From contig CAVYVC010000033.1 in NCBI GenBank assembly GCA_963771845.1, positions 1-64,000 on the forward strand: DNA of 64,000 bases. Reading direction: 5' to 3'. Made by a program: the position numbers and the translations under genes. The notes below the pieces were generated by a model. The model ran no database searches. It was not told the DNA's origin and saw nothing but the letters and a program-made list of their open reading frames with translations. The DNA is from VAZQ01 sp963771845 (GTDB lineage: Bacteria > Pseudomonadota > Alphaproteobacteria > Rhizobiales > Xanthobacteraceae). Of the stretch, positions 26,558-35,390 are shown piece by piece (the stretch's first letter is position 1; each line of letters starts with the position of its first letter).

Positions 26558-27004
26558 CTCGCGACAGAAGCTCTCGGGTGAGCTAGGCGCCGTTTCATTG
26601 ACCGAATGCATGCAATGCGCCTAGCCACACTGTAAGCATAACGGACGATCGAGTTAGGGGGGCGCTGCACTGCGGGATTTCGAGGCGGACTACCGCCGCT
26701 TTGGGTCAATAGTTTGCATTACCGCGCCGCAGCATTGCTGTCCGCTTCACCCCAGTTAGCGGAAGCGGTTCGCGCAGCCAAGCGCTTCCGGGTCGTGCCT
26801 TGGCGCTTTTCGGCCGCCGGTCGCCGGAGCGCGTGGTTAGATCATCGTTGCCGGCGGCCGAAAACCTGCACAAAAGCGGCCGTGAGCAGGTGCAGTAAAT
26901 TCTAGAGGTCCTATTCCTAAAATCATATGCGGAACTATCGTTCCCTACGGCTGGGCATGGCGCATAAACGCTATATGTCGTAAGCATTTCCAAGAGGGAC
27001 CGCC
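26558..27004. other. Gene-free spacer with two inverted repeats
   Basis: No protein is supported. There is a perfect 14-bp inverted repeat, TTTTCGGCCGCCGG (26807-26820) against CCGGCGGCCGAAAA (26851-26864), and a smaller GGAAGCG/CGCTTCC pair at 26761-26789. The phrase TGCACTGCGGGATTTCGA near 26669 recurs near 48215, next to the ABC binding-protein gene, so the spacer may include debris of that repeat family. Confidence 0.5.
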
Positions 27005-27985
27005 ATGAAACTTCCCCACCGAAGACGATTTCTGCATCTGGCTGCGTGCGCTGCCGCGCTGCCGGCCGTGTCGCGGATCGCATGGGCGCAGACCTATCCG
27101 GCGCGGCCGGTGCGTATTGTGGTCGGCTTTCCTGCCGGAAGCACGTCCGACGTTATCGCGCGCCTGATCGGTCAATGGCTCTCGGAGCGGCTCGGCCAAT
27201 CTTTTGTCATCGACAATAGGCCGGGCGCCAGTGGCAACATCGCCACTGAAGCGGTTGCTCGTGCGCCGTCCGATGGCTACACACTCCTGCTGGTCGGCTC
27301 AAACCATGCGATCAACGCGACGCTGTATCAGAACCTCAATTTCAATTTCATTCGCGACTTTGCGGCGGTCGCAATCGTCATGCGCATACCGGGTGTGATG
27401 GAAGTGAACCCTTCGGTGCCCGCCAAGACCGTTCCCGAGTTCATCGCATATGCCAAGGACAATCTAGGTAAGATCAACATGGCATCGGCTGGCAACGGGA
27501 CGGTAGTTCACCTTGCCGGCGAGCTATTCAAAATGAGAGCCGGCATCGAAATGATCTCGGTCCCTTATCGTGGCTCCCCACCCGCGCTGACTGATCTAAT
27601 CGGAGGGCAAGTGCAGGTAATGTTTGACAACGTGCCCACCTCACTCGAACACATCAGGGCCGGCAAACTGCGGGCTCTGGCGGTGACCGCGCCGACGAAA
27701 TTGGAGATATTACCGAACGTTCCACCGTTAAGCGATTTTGTGCCAGGCTATGAGACTAGCCTCTGGCAGGGAATCGGCGCGCCCCGCAACACGCCCGCCG
27801 AGATCATCGACAGGCTCAACAGAGAAATCAATGCGGGCCTTGCCGACCCAAAGATCAAAGCTCGGCTGGTCGATCTGGGTGGCGTACTACTTGCGGGGTC
27901 TCCCGCCGACTTCAGCAAACTCATAGCAGAAGACACAGAAAAGTGGGGCAAGGTCATCCGAGCCGCCAACATCAAGCCGGAATGA
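27005..27985 (+). CDS. Bug/TctC-family periplasmic solute receptor
   Basis: This 326-residue receptor has an RRRFLHLAA twin-arginine-like signal ending SRIAWAQ. Family motifs are YPARPVRIVVGFPAGSTSD, VIDNRPGASGNIATEAVA, SDGYTLLLVGSNHAIN and VPYRGSPPALTDLIGGQVQ. A strong GAGGGA ribosome site precedes ATG 27005. It is closely similar to the pair at 40455 and 41446 (shared phrases RLIGQWLSERLGQ and NIATEAV), so these three form a recent paralogous group distinct from the receptors at 12523 and 14317. No permease is adjacent. Confidence 0.92.
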   Translation: MKLPHRRRFLHLAACAAALPAVSRIAWAQTYPARPVRIVVGFPAGSTSDVIARLIGQWLSERLGQSFVIDNRPGASGNIATEAVARAPSDGYTLLLVGSNHAINATLYQNLNFNFIRDFAAVAIVMRIPGVMEVNPSVPAKTVPEFIAYAKDNLGKINMASAGNGTVVHLAGELFKMRAGIEMISVPYRGSPPALTDLIGGQVQVMFDNVPTSLEHIRAGKLRALAVTAPTKLEILPNVPPLSDFVPGYETSLWQGIGAPRNTPAEIIDRLNREINAGLADPKIKARLVDLGGVLLAGSPADFSKLIAEDTEKWGKVIRAANIKPE

Positions 27986-28187
27986 TCCCGCCGCCGGATG
28001 TTCCACAATGGCCGTTCGACGAATTCTTGGGAGTTCCGGTTTGGGTCAAAACCCGAATGCCCCCGAAGGCTCGCAGATTTGCTTCCGCCAGCTGCGGACA
28101 AACCGCCCCGTGAGCTGTATTCCGCCATGTGCCGACGACCGACAAGCTTGGATGGCACCCGCACCGGAAAGTGATAGCTTCTCCTGA

Positions 28188-28748
28188 ATGAGCAGCGTCA
28201 GCCTTCCGGTTTTGAAAGGCAAGCGGGTTACCTTGCGCCGGCCCCGTGAAGACGACTTTCAAGCTCGGCTGAAGCTCGGAACTGACGTCGAGATATTTCG
28301 GATGTACGGAGGTAACGTCAGTGACCTTCGCCCGATGACCGAAGATCGGGCAAAACGATGGGTGCAACGGCTTCTGGATCAGGATTATGCCTGGATCATC
28401 GAGACGAGCAATCTAATTGGAGAAATCAGGCTTGATCGGGTTGATTTGAGAGACAGGCGGGCCAGTCTAGCAATCGGAATTGAAGACGCCAGTCAGCTTG
28501 GAAAGGGCCTCGGCAGTGAGGCTATCACTCTTGCTTTGGGCTATGCATTCAATGTCCTCAAGCTGCATCGCGTCGCAGTTCGAGTGGTGGACTACAACTT
28601 GCGAGCCATCCGCGCGTATCAGAAGTGCGGGTTTGTCATTGAGGGAAAAGAGCGCGAGGCCGCGTTCGTCGATGGTGCCTGGCATGACGATGTGATGTTG
28701 GCAATCCTCGACAGAGAACACCTAGCCATTCAGCGAAAGGGGACATGA
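28188..28748 (+). CDS. GNAT-family N-acetyltransferase (RimJ/RimL-like)
   Basis: This 186-residue acetyl-CoA-dependent transferase has the RimJ/L-type start LKGKRVTLRRPREDDF, then WIIETSNLIGEIRLDRVD, the acetyl-CoA loop GIEDASQLGKGLGSEAITLA (a variant of Q/R-x-x-G-x-G/A) and the C-terminal VRVVDYNLRAIRAYQKCGFV with EGKEREAAFVDGAWHD. Targets in this branch are N-terminal amines or small-molecule amines. The 186-base spacer before it has no recognisable element. Confidence 0.88.
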   Translation: MSSVSLPVLKGKRVTLRRPREDDFQARLKLGTDVEIFRMYGGNVSDLRPMTEDRAKRWVQRLLDQDYAWIIETSNLIGEIRLDRVDLRDRRASLAIGIEDASQLGKGLGSEAITLALGYAFNVLKLHRVAVRVVDYNLRAIRAYQKCGFVIEGKEREAAFVDGAWHDDVMLAILDREHLAIQRKGT

Positions 28749-29097
28749 CGGCTTTGAGTCAACAATGCTGGAGGCCTCGTGGCTAGCCCCGGTCAAGGCT
28801 CATATCCTACCGCATTTCGCGTGGAGCAAACCTATCTTTTGAGTTCATCCCACGTCTGCCGACGGCTCCAACGTAAGCAGTTCGCGGCCCAATCACTCAT
28901 CGCAGTGTTTCCGGTACGCTTGCCTTCCGCAATGAGAATTGTGAGTGTTCGTCGCGGAGGGCCGGCGCCTTTGCGCACCGTACAGCACCGCGTCACAGTC
29001 TGGACACGAAAACCCTCTACGCGGCCCTATCCGATCCCGTAGAAAGGACAAACCGCTCGGGCGCGCGCGGCCGCCCGCGGCGCTGCGAGCTTGTGCC
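28749..29097. other. Gene-free spacer
   Basis: I see no supported gene, repeat or terminator here. The long frame of the downstream ABC exporter extends back to 28945, but that extension lacks family similarity, so the spacer probably carries the exporter's promoter. Confidence 0.4.
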
Positions 29098-30942
29098 ATG
29101 TTTTCCGTCTTCGAGCAGCTGCTCAAGCCGACCGATACGCCCGAGCGGAACGAGCCGCCGGCCGACTTCCTGGCGTTCTTCTGGCATTTTGCCCGGCAGG
29201 CAAAAGGCCTGTTTGCCGCCTTGTTTGCCGCGGGCCTTGTGGTCGCGCTGCTCAATTCCACTATTCCAGTCTTCATCGGCCGTATCGTCACGCTGATTAC
29301 GGCGAGCCCTGCGAGCGAGCTCTTCAGCAAGTTCTGGCCGCATCTTCTCGGCATGGCCATGGTGCTGCTGGTCGCGCGTCCGCTCGCATTGGCGGCCCAA
29401 AACCTGATCGCGAACCAGGCGATTTCGGCCAACGTGTCGAACCGTATCCGCTGGCAGAATCACTGGTATGTGATGCGGCAGTCCTGGGCATTCTTTCAGA
29501 ATGATTTTGCCGGCCGCATCGCAAACCGTGTCATGCAGACCGGGCCCGCCATCCGCGAGACCCTGGTCGCTCTGCTGACCAGTGTCTGGTACATCATGGT
29601 CTACGGCACGACCGCGCTCATCCTTTTGGCGTCGGCCGACCCGGTGCTCGCATTGCCGGTGGCGCTGTGGTTTGCCGCCTATCTCGCATTGCTGCGCATC
29701 CTTGTGCCGCGCATGCGCGATCGCTCGAAGGACGTGTCCGAGGGGCGCTCGCTGCTCACCGGCCGCATCGTAGACAGCTACACCAACATCCTCACGGTCA
29801 AGCTGTTCGCGCGCGCGCGCGAGGAAGATGCCTATGTGCGCGATGCCATCGATGCGCATACGGGTCTGTTCTATCGCTCGCTGCGGCTCAACACCTTGTT
29901 CAACTTGTGCCTTGCTTGGCTCAATGCACTGATGGTCACCGGCACCGGCGCAATGGCGCTGGTATTGTGGACGCGCGGCAGGGTCGAGGTCGGCACGGTG
30001 GCGATGGCGCTGCCGCTTGCCTGGCAGATCGTCAACATCGCCGGCTGGGTCGCCTTCCAGATCACGAACATCTTCGAGAACATCGGCGTCATACAGGAAG
30101 GCATGATGACGATTGCGCGGCCGATCGCGCTCACCGATCCGCCGGCGGCGGCGGTGCTCAAGGTGAGCCGCGGTGAAATCCGGTTCGAGGACGTTCGCTT
30201 CGGATATGGGCGTCAATCCGGCGTCATCGACGCCCTCACGCTCACGGTCGCTTCCGGTGAAAAGATCGGGCTCATCGGGCGCTCCGGGGCGGGCAAGTCC
30301 ACGCTGGTCAATGTGTTGCTGCGCTTCTTCGATCTCGAAAGCGGCCGGATCCTGATCGATGGCCAGGACATTGCCTCGGTTACGCAGGAGAGCCTGCGCC
30401 AGCAGATCTCGGTGGTGACCCAGGACACCTCGCTTTTGCATCGCTCCATCGCGGACAACATCCGTTACGGCCGCCCGCAGGCGAGTGAGGCCGAGATCAT
30501 CGCGGCCGCGAGGCTCGCCCATGCGGAGGAGTTCATCCACGAGCTCGAAGACTGGAAGCAGCGGCGGGGCTACGAAGCCCAGGTCGGCGAGCGCGGGGTA
30601 AAGCTCTCGGGCGGGCAGCGCCAGCGCATCGCGATTGCCCGCGTCATTCTCAAGAACGCGCCCATCCTGGTGCTGGACGAGGCGACCTCCGCGCTCGATA
30701 GCGAGGTTGAAGCCGCCATTCAGTCGAGCCTGGGCACGTTGATGGCGGGCAAGACCGTCATCGCCATTGCGCATCGGCTTTCGACCATCGCGCGCATGGA
30801 CCGGCTGATCGTGCTCGATCGCGGCCGCATCGTCGAGGAGGGCGGCCACGCGGACCTGTTGCGGCTGGGGGGCCATTACGCCGCTCTGTGGCGGCGCCAG
30901 TCCGGCGGCTTCATCGACGCGGCCATGCAGGCTGCGGAATAG
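29098..30942 (+). CDS. ABC exporter, fused permease and ATPase
   Basis: This 614-residue half-transporter has an N-terminal six-helix ABC_membrane domain (residues about 30-320, with LFAALFAAGLVVALLNSTIP as TM1) and a C-terminal ATPase. It has Walker A GRSGAGKST, Q-loop VTQDTSLLHRS, signature LSGGQRQR, Walker B ILVLDEATSALD and switch AHRLSTI. It should dimerise in the inner membrane and export a lipid, peptide or drug; the fold resembles MsbA/AtmA-like exporters. The start is ATG 29098 (MFSVFEQLLKP). It is followed directly by a REP palindrome that may act as a terminator. Confidence 0.93.
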   Translation: MFSVFEQLLKPTDTPERNEPPADFLAFFWHFARQAKGLFAALFAAGLVVALLNSTIPVFIGRIVTLITASPASELFSKFWPHLLGMAMVLLVARPLALAAQNLIANQAISANVSNRIRWQNHWYVMRQSWAFFQNDFAGRIANRVMQTGPAIRETLVALLTSVWYIMVYGTTALILLASADPVLALPVALWFAAYLALLRILVPRMRDRSKDVSEGRSLLTGRIVDSYTNILTVKLFARAREEDAYVRDAIDAHTGLFYRSLRLNTLFNLCLAWLNALMVTGTGAMALVLWTRGRVEVGTVAMALPLAWQIVNIAGWVAFQITNIFENIGVIQEGMMTIARPIALTDPPAAAVLKVSRGEIRFEDVRFGYGRQSGVIDALTLTVASGEKIGLIGRSGAGKSTLVNVLLRFFDLESGRILIDGQDIASVTQESLRQQISVVTQDTSLLHRSIADNIRYGRPQASEAEIIAAARLAHAEEFIHELEDWKQRRGYEAQVGERGVKLSGGQRQRIAIARVILKNAPILVLDEATSALDSEVEAAIQSSLGTLMAGKTVIAIAHRLSTIARMDRLIVLDRGRIVEEGGHADLLRLGGHYAALWRRQSGGFIDAAMQAAE

Positions 30943-30951
30943 GACGGCTCA

Positions 30952-31019
30952 TAGCCCGGATGGAGCCCGCGACATCCGGGGCGATTTCCCCGCATTTCGC
31001 TGCGCGCAATGCGGGCTAC
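30952..31019. repeat. REP-like double palindrome
   Basis: Two hairpins lie back to back: TAGCCCGGAT...ATCCGGGG and CCCCGCATTTCGCTGCGCGC...AATGCGGGCTA. They belong to the GTAGCCC(G/C)... family seen elsewhere in the window. Placed 10 bases after the ABC exporter stop, they may also stop transcription. Confidence 0.75.
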
Positions 31020-31032
31020 AAACGTTCCCACG

Positions 31033-31059
31033 GGAATAAATCCGCCCCATCCCCGGTCT
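31033..31059 (+). promoter_or_regulatory. Possible ECF-type promoter
   Basis: GGAATA at 31033-31038 and GTCT at 31056-31059 are 17 bases apart and lie just upstream of the sigma-factor gene. ECF sigma factors commonly recognise a GGAA-type -35 and a short GTC-type -10 and activate their own operon. The match is by eye only. Confidence 0.3.
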
Positions 31060-31078
31060 GTGCTAGGATGAGCACGAC

Positions 31079-31654
31079 GTGGTGGGCGCCGGCCGAGGAA
31101 GCGTGGCAGCAGCGAACGAAGATCAGGCGCGCTTCCGCGCGGTGGTGCTGCCCCATCTGGCGGATGCCTACGCGCTGGCGCGGTGGCTCACCGGGAATTC
31201 GAGCGATGCCGAGGATGTGGTGCAGGAAGCCAGCCTGCGGGCATTTCGCGCGATCGGTGGGTATGCCGGCGGAAATGCGAGGGCTTGGCTGTTGGCCATT
31301 ACCCGCAACGCCGCGTTCACCTGGCTCGCCAAGAACCGCTCGGCGACGGTCGTAGGTGTTGATGATCTGGAAAAAGTCGAGCGCAGCGAAATGGCGCGGG
31401 AATTGCCGATAGATGGAAACCCGGAGGCGGAGTTGATTGCCAAGGCCGACGCACAGCAACTCGAAGCCGCAATTGCGCAACTGCCGGTGCCGTTCCGCGA
31501 AGCGCTGGTGCTGCGCGACGTGCAGGGCCTCGACTATCGGGAGATTGCTCAGGTGACGAAAGTCCCAATCGGAACGGTGATGTCGCGTCTGGCGCGCGCC
31601 CGCGGACGGCTGATCGCCAGCATGGGCTCGCAGCCATCAACAGGGAACACATGA
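31079..31654 (+). CDS. ECF-subfamily RNA polymerase sigma factor
   Basis: This sigma-70 group-4 factor of about 191 residues has region 2 with YALARWLTGNSSDAEDVVQE and ASLRAFRAIGGY, a linker, and region 4 with LPVPFREALVLRDVQGLDYR and EIAQVTKVPIGTVMSRLARA. It would direct RNA polymerase to a small stress regulon when released by its anti-sigma factor. The start is GTG 31079 or GTG 31103; the latter has GAGGAA just upstream. The stop overlaps the anti-sigma start (ATGA), so both are co-translated. Confidence 0.93.
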   Translation: MVGAGRGSVAAANEDQARFRAVVLPHLADAYALARWLTGNSSDAEDVVQEASLRAFRAIGGYAGGNARAWLLAITRNAAFTWLAKNRSATVVGVDDLEKVERSEMARELPIDGNPEAELIAKADAQQLEAAIAQLPVPFREALVLRDVQGLDYREIAQVTKVPIGTVMSRLARARGRLIASMGSQPSTGNT

Positions 31655-32418
31655 CCTCTCCAACCGACAAAGATCCAGGCTTGCTCGTCCACGCCTATGT
31701 CGATGGCGAGCTGGATCCGGCGCACGCGCTAGAGTTCGAGCGGCAGCTTGCCGGCGATCCGGCGCTGGCGGCGCAGCGCGACCGCATCGATGCGCTGCGG
31801 CGTGTAATCGTTGAGCGGCTGCCGCCGCCTCCGTTGCCGCTGGCACTCGCGCGCCGCGTCGAAGCTTCCGTGCTGGGATCGCGCCCGGCTCCTGCTGCGT
31901 CTTCGCTTTCGAGCCGTCCGACATGGCGCGCGCTCGCGGCCTCGGTTCTTCTTTCGCTGTTTGTTGCAAGTGGGGCGACGTGGTTCGTCGAGCGCCCAAG
32001 CCCGGCCGACACGGTGGCGGAGATGGTACTCGCAAGCCACGTGCGCGCCCTCATGGCGCCGCAGCCCGCCGACGTGGCTTCCTCCGATCAACACACGGTG
32101 AAGCCCTGGTTCAACGGAAAGCTGCCGGAGGCTCCCCAGGTCGTCGATCTCGGCAGCGAGGGCTTTCCCCTTATCGGCGGCCGCATCGACGTGATCGGCC
32201 GCACGCCGGTGCCGACCCTCGTTTACGGCCGTCGGCAGCACCTGATCAGCTTGCTGGCCATTCCGGACGGTAAAAGCGCAGCGGAGGTGCGGCGTGCGAT
32301 CGCGGGCTACAACATCGTGAGCTGGAGCGAGAAGGGTGTGCGGTATTGGGCGGTATCCGACATCGCCGCCGCCGATCTCGATGCCTTCGCGAAAGCCTTC
32401 CGCGCCGCCAGCGCCTGA
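31651..32418 (+). CDS. Membrane anti-sigma factor
   Basis: This 255-residue protein has an N-terminal cytoplasmic anti-sigma domain (HAYVDGELDPAHALEFERQL, residues 10-60), a TM helix around 92-110 (ALAASVLLSLFVASGATWFV) and a periplasmic domain with GFPLIGGRIDVIGRTPVPTL and WSEKGVRYWAVSDI. It lacks the H-x3-C-x2-C zinc motif, so it is not a classic ZAS redox sensor. It is expected to hold the upstream sigma factor until the periplasmic part senses a signal. A 35-codon frame directly after it (32419-32526) has no support as a gene. Confidence 0.88.
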   Translation: MTSPTDKDPGLLVHAYVDGELDPAHALEFERQLAGDPALAAQRDRIDALRRVIVERLPPPPLPLALARRVEASVLGSRPAPAASSLSSRPTWRALAASVLLSLFVASGATWFVERPSPADTVAEMVLASHVRALMAPQPADVASSDQHTVKPWFNGKLPEAPQVVDLGSEGFPLIGGRIDVIGRTPVPTLVYGRRQHLISLLAIPDGKSAAEVRRAIAGYNIVSWSEKGVRYWAVSDIAAADLDAFAKAFRAASA

Positions 32419-32611
32419 ATGACTGTGCCTGTCCCGCCGCGAGCGGGCAGGGCGATCACGCACATCGCCAACTGCGCGAACGGCGCGGCCTTTGTCACGG
32501 CGCTGACGCAGTTCCGGCCGCACTAAGCCGTCTCTCCGACGCCGTGCGGTCCTCATTGCGTCGCTTTGCCCGGTCATGTTCGCAGCTGGGGGGCGCCCAT
32601 GAGGCACGCCC

Positions 32612-33439
32612 GTGGCACGCATTTGCTCGCACGCCTTCTGGTCCGACGCGCGCCATTATCAGATCGCCGCGCTCTCAGCGCTCCTCATCTTCAATCTCGG
32701 ATGGCTCGATTTCGGCGCCCAGCCGCTCAACAGCGCGCTCGCAATCGCCGCCGCGCTCGCAACGCAGGCGCTCTGCACGAATCTGTTCTCTCTGCCGAGC
32801 TTTGATCCGCGCTCGCCGCTGATCACGGGATTGTCGCTGAGCCTCCTGTTGCGGGCGGACGATCCGTGGCTGGCTGCGCTCGCCGCGGTGATCGCCATCG
32901 GCTCAAAATTTGTTTTCCGCATCGGCGGCAAGCACATCTTCAATCCGGCGGGCTTTGCCATCGTGGTGCTGCTCGCGAGCGCGCACGGAGTTTGGATTTC
33001 ACCGGGCCAGTGGGGCTCGGCGGTATGGTTCGCGGCGCTGCTTTGCTTCTTTGCCATCCTCGTGCTGCATGCGGCCCGCCGCTCCGATATCGCCATTTTC
33101 TTTCTGGCAAGCCATGCCGCGTTGTTGTTCGCCCGAGCGGGCTGGCTCGGAGATCCGTTGGCCGTTCCACTCCATCAGCTCCAGAGCGGCTCGCTGCTGA
33201 TCTTCGCCTTCTTCATGATCTCCGATCCGCGCACCGCGCCGGACTCGCGGCTCGGGCGTTTCATTTTCGCGCTCGCGGTCGCGCTCGTCGCCCATTATCT
33301 CGCGTTCTTCATGCAGATGCGGCCCGCCCTCTACGTGGCGCTCATGGCACTCTCCCCGCTTACTCTCCTCATCGACCGCCTACTTCCAGCGGAGCGGTTC
33401 ACTTGGAGCCGCCCGGCCATTCAAGGAGCATCACCGTGA
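32612..33439 (+). CDS. Orphan RnfD/NqrB-like membrane protein
   Basis: This 275-residue protein has about eight TM helices and resembles RnfD, a membrane subunit of the Rnf ion-pumping NAD:ferredoxin oxidoreductase. Conserved pieces are SPLITGLSLSLLL (68-80) and GGKHIFNPAGFAIVVLLA (105-122), matching the RnfD ITGLLLGL and NPFNPAM regions. The S/T-G-A-T motif that carries covalent FMN in RnfD/NqrB is not seen. No other Rnf genes are nearby. It starts at GTG 32612 after GGGGGG and overlaps the DUF2330 gene by four bases. Its role is unknown; a quinone- or flavin-linked redox step in the membrane is a guess. Confidence 0.8.
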   Translation: MARICSHAFWSDARHYQIAALSALLIFNLGWLDFGAQPLNSALAIAAALATQALCTNLFSLPSFDPRSPLITGLSLSLLLRADDPWLAALAAVIAIGSKFVFRIGGKHIFNPAGFAIVVLLASAHGVWISPGQWGSAVWFAALLCFFAILVLHAARRSDIAIFFLASHAALLFARAGWLGDPLAVPLHQLQSGSLLIFAFFMISDPRTAPDSRLGRFIFALAVALVAHYLAFFMQMRPALYVALMALSPLTLLIDRLLPAERFTWSRPAIQGASP

Positions 33440-34737
33440 CATTGATCTCTCGTCTAAAGAGCAGCATCGCTTTCGCCGCCCTGATTGTCGCAATGGCGGG
33501 ACCCGCCGCGGCGTTCTGCGGCTTTTACGTCGCCAAAGCGGATTCCAAGCTGTTCAACAAATCGTCCAAGGTCGTCCTCTCGCGCGACGGTCAATCAACC
33601 GCCATCACCATGGCGAGCGACTATCAGGGCGAGCCGAAGGAGTTCGCGGTGGTCATTCCGGTTCCGGCCTTCATCGAGCGCAAGCAGATCGGTGTCGTCG
33701 ATATGAAGACCGTCGATCACCTCGACGCCTTCACGGCGCCGCGGCTGGTGGAATATCATGATGATGACCCCTGCGCCCCCAAGATCGTCGCCGCCATGCC
33801 CATGGCACGCACCGCCACCGCCATGATGATGATCGCTGACGGCGTCGTCCATCGCGGCGTCACGGTGGAGGCGACCTACGATGTCGCCGAATATGACGTG
33901 AGCATCCTCTCGGCGACGGAGAGCGACGGGCTCGTCAACTGGCTCACCGACAACGGCTACAAGATACCCGCCGGCGCCGAAGCGGTGCTCGCAAGCTACA
34001 TCAAACAGAAGATGCGCTTCTTCGTTGCCAAGGTGAACCTCGAGCGCATGGCGCTCCTGGGCAACGGCTATTTGCGGCCGCTGCAGGTGCGCTACGATAC
34101 GGCGAAATTCATGCTGCCGCTGCGACTAGGGACGGTGAATGCCGCCGGAGCGCAGGATCTCATCATTTATGCGCTGACCAGGAACGGGCGGGTGGAGACC
34201 GCCAATTACCGTACCGTCAAGCTGCCTTCGGATGCCGAAGTGCCGCTATTTGTGAAGGACGAATTCGGCGACTTCTACAAAGCCATGTTCGATCGCGCGG
34301 TTGCGCGCGAGAACATGCAGGCGGTGTTCGTTGAATACGCCTGGGACCTCGGCTGGTGCGATCCGTGTGCGGCCGAGCCGCTGAGCAACAAGGAGCTGGT
34401 CGAGCTCGGCGCCCGCTGGATCGGCAGCGACGATGGCAGCCCGTTCAACGGCCGCGGCGCCTCCGCCTATGTGACCCGGCTGCACGTGCGCTACGACGCA
34501 AAGACCTTCCCCGAAGATCTCGCGCTCATGGAGACGGGCGACCGCACGAATTTCCAGGGCCGCTACATCCTGCGTCATCCCTGGCAAGGCAAAGCAAGCT
34601 GCGCGGCCGGTGAACACTATCGCGCGTCGCTGCCGGCGCGCTTTCGCCAGGAGGCGCAGAATCTTGCGCGGCTGACCGGCTGGCCGCAAAGCGAGATCGA
34701 GAGCCGGATGGAAGCCGGCGGCCAGAAGCAGCAGTAG
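33436..34737 (+). CDS. Secreted DUF2330 protein
   Basis: This 433-residue protein has a Sec signal peptide ending near AGPAAA and a mature start FCGFYVAKADSKLFNKSSKV, the DUF2330 hallmark. It continues with SDYQGEPKEFAVVIPVPAFI, MRFFVAKVNLERM and a CxxC pair in GWCDPC (Cys308 and Cys311); other cysteines are Cys28, Cys113 and Cys389. The function of the family is unknown; CxxC plus an RnfD-like partner hint at periplasmic redox chemistry. The GTG start at 33436 has AAGGAG upstream and overlaps the RnfD-like stop. Its own stop TAG begins a REP sequence. Confidence 0.85.
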   Translation: MTLISRLKSSIAFAALIVAMAGPAAAFCGFYVAKADSKLFNKSSKVVLSRDGQSTAITMASDYQGEPKEFAVVIPVPAFIERKQIGVVDMKTVDHLDAFTAPRLVEYHDDDPCAPKIVAAMPMARTATAMMMIADGVVHRGVTVEATYDVAEYDVSILSATESDGLVNWLTDNGYKIPAGAEAVLASYIKQKMRFFVAKVNLERMALLGNGYLRPLQVRYDTAKFMLPLRLGTVNAAGAQDLIIYALTRNGRVETANYRTVKLPSDAEVPLFVKDEFGDFYKAMFDRAVARENMQAVFVEYAWDLGWCDPCAAEPLSNKELVELGARWIGSDDGSPFNGRGASAYVTRLHVRYDAKTFPEDLALMETGDRTNFQGRYILRHPWQGKASCAAGEHYRASLPARFRQEAQNLARLTGWPQSEIESRMEAGGQKQQ

Positions 34738-34824
34738 GGCGCAATAAGCGCAGCGCATTGCGCCGACCTCCGGTCGAACGGCTCGTAGGGCCTGTAGGGC
34801 GCAATAAGCGTAGCGCATTGCGCC
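34734..34824. repeat. Two direct REP copies of the RAYT element
   Basis: GTAGGGCGCAATAAGCGCAG and GTAGGGCGCAATAAGCGTAG begin two 31-base palindromic units (34734-34764 and 34794-34824), each ending CGCATTGCGCC. They carry the GTAG head typical of REP sequences mobilised by REP-associated tyrosine transposases. They lie just beyond the 3' end of the transposase gene. Confidence 0.88.
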
Positions 34825-34832
34825 GCCCTCCA

Positions 34833-35366
34833 TCAGACCCGCTCGCCAAAGCTGCCCTCGGCCGAGACATCGCCCGCCCACTCCTTTGGAAACAGCCCCG
34901 CCCGCACGTCGCGGTGGAACGACGAATGCGGCCAATCGCAGACGCGGGTGACCAGCCCGTGTTTGACAGGATTGATGTAGCAGTACTCGACGTGGCGGCC
35001 GAAATCCTCTTCGTCGCGGATCAGGTGTTCCCAGAACCGACGCTGCCAGATCGCGCGTTCACCGCGCGCAACGCGAACCACGCTGCGCAGCTCGGTCTTG
35101 GGGACAGCCTTGGCAAAACCGATCTTGATCAGCCGCCAGCGCAACGAAAAATCACTGTCGCCGGGCGGCAGCGTCCAAACCGCGTGGAGATGATCGGGCA
35201 GCACCACCACGGCATTAATGGTGAACGGGTGGCGCGTCTGCGTGAGCCGCGTCGCCTCGCGCAGCGCTTCGATATAGTCCGACAGCAGGCGGCGACGCCG
35301 GTCCAACAGATTGACGGTGAAGAACCAGCATCCACCGGGCACGAACGCGCGGCGATAATTCGGCAT
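34833..35366 (-). CDS. REP-associated tyrosine transposase (RAYT)
   Basis: This 177-residue Y1 transposase, related to IS200/IS605 TnpA, cuts and joins single-stranded DNA at REP hairpins. Visible motifs are the HUH pair in VVVLPDHLHAVWTLPPGDS and the catalytic Tyr region HVEYCYINPVKHGLV, preceded by QRRFWEHLIRDEEDF. The start is MPNYRRAFVPGGCWFF; an upstream ATG (35396) lies inside the flanking REP sequence. It is bracketed by REP copies in opposite orientation, so the whole unit (34734-35439) looks like a self-contained element. Confidence 0.93.
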   Translation of the reverse strand: MPNYRRAFVPGGCWFFTVNLLDRRRRLLSDYIEALREATRLTQTRHPFTINAVVVLPDHLHAVWTLPPGDSDFSLRWRLIKIGFAKAVPKTELRSVVRVARGERAIWQRRFWEHLIRDEEDFGRHVEYCYINPVKHGLVTRVCDWPHSSFHRDVRAGLFPKEWAGDVSAEGSFGERV

Positions 35367-35390
35367 GCCGCTGACAATAATAACGGCACG

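Noticed and set aside
29017..30876. Minus-strand frame of 619 codons opposite the ABC exporter
   Set aside because: The plus strand encodes Walker A, signature and Walker B motifs; the antisense product is low complexity and Arg/Asp-rich.
32419..32526. 35-codon frame directly after the anti-sigma stop
   Set aside because: It starts immediately after the stop but has no ribosome site of its own, no similarity and an unstructured sequence; coding cannot be supported.
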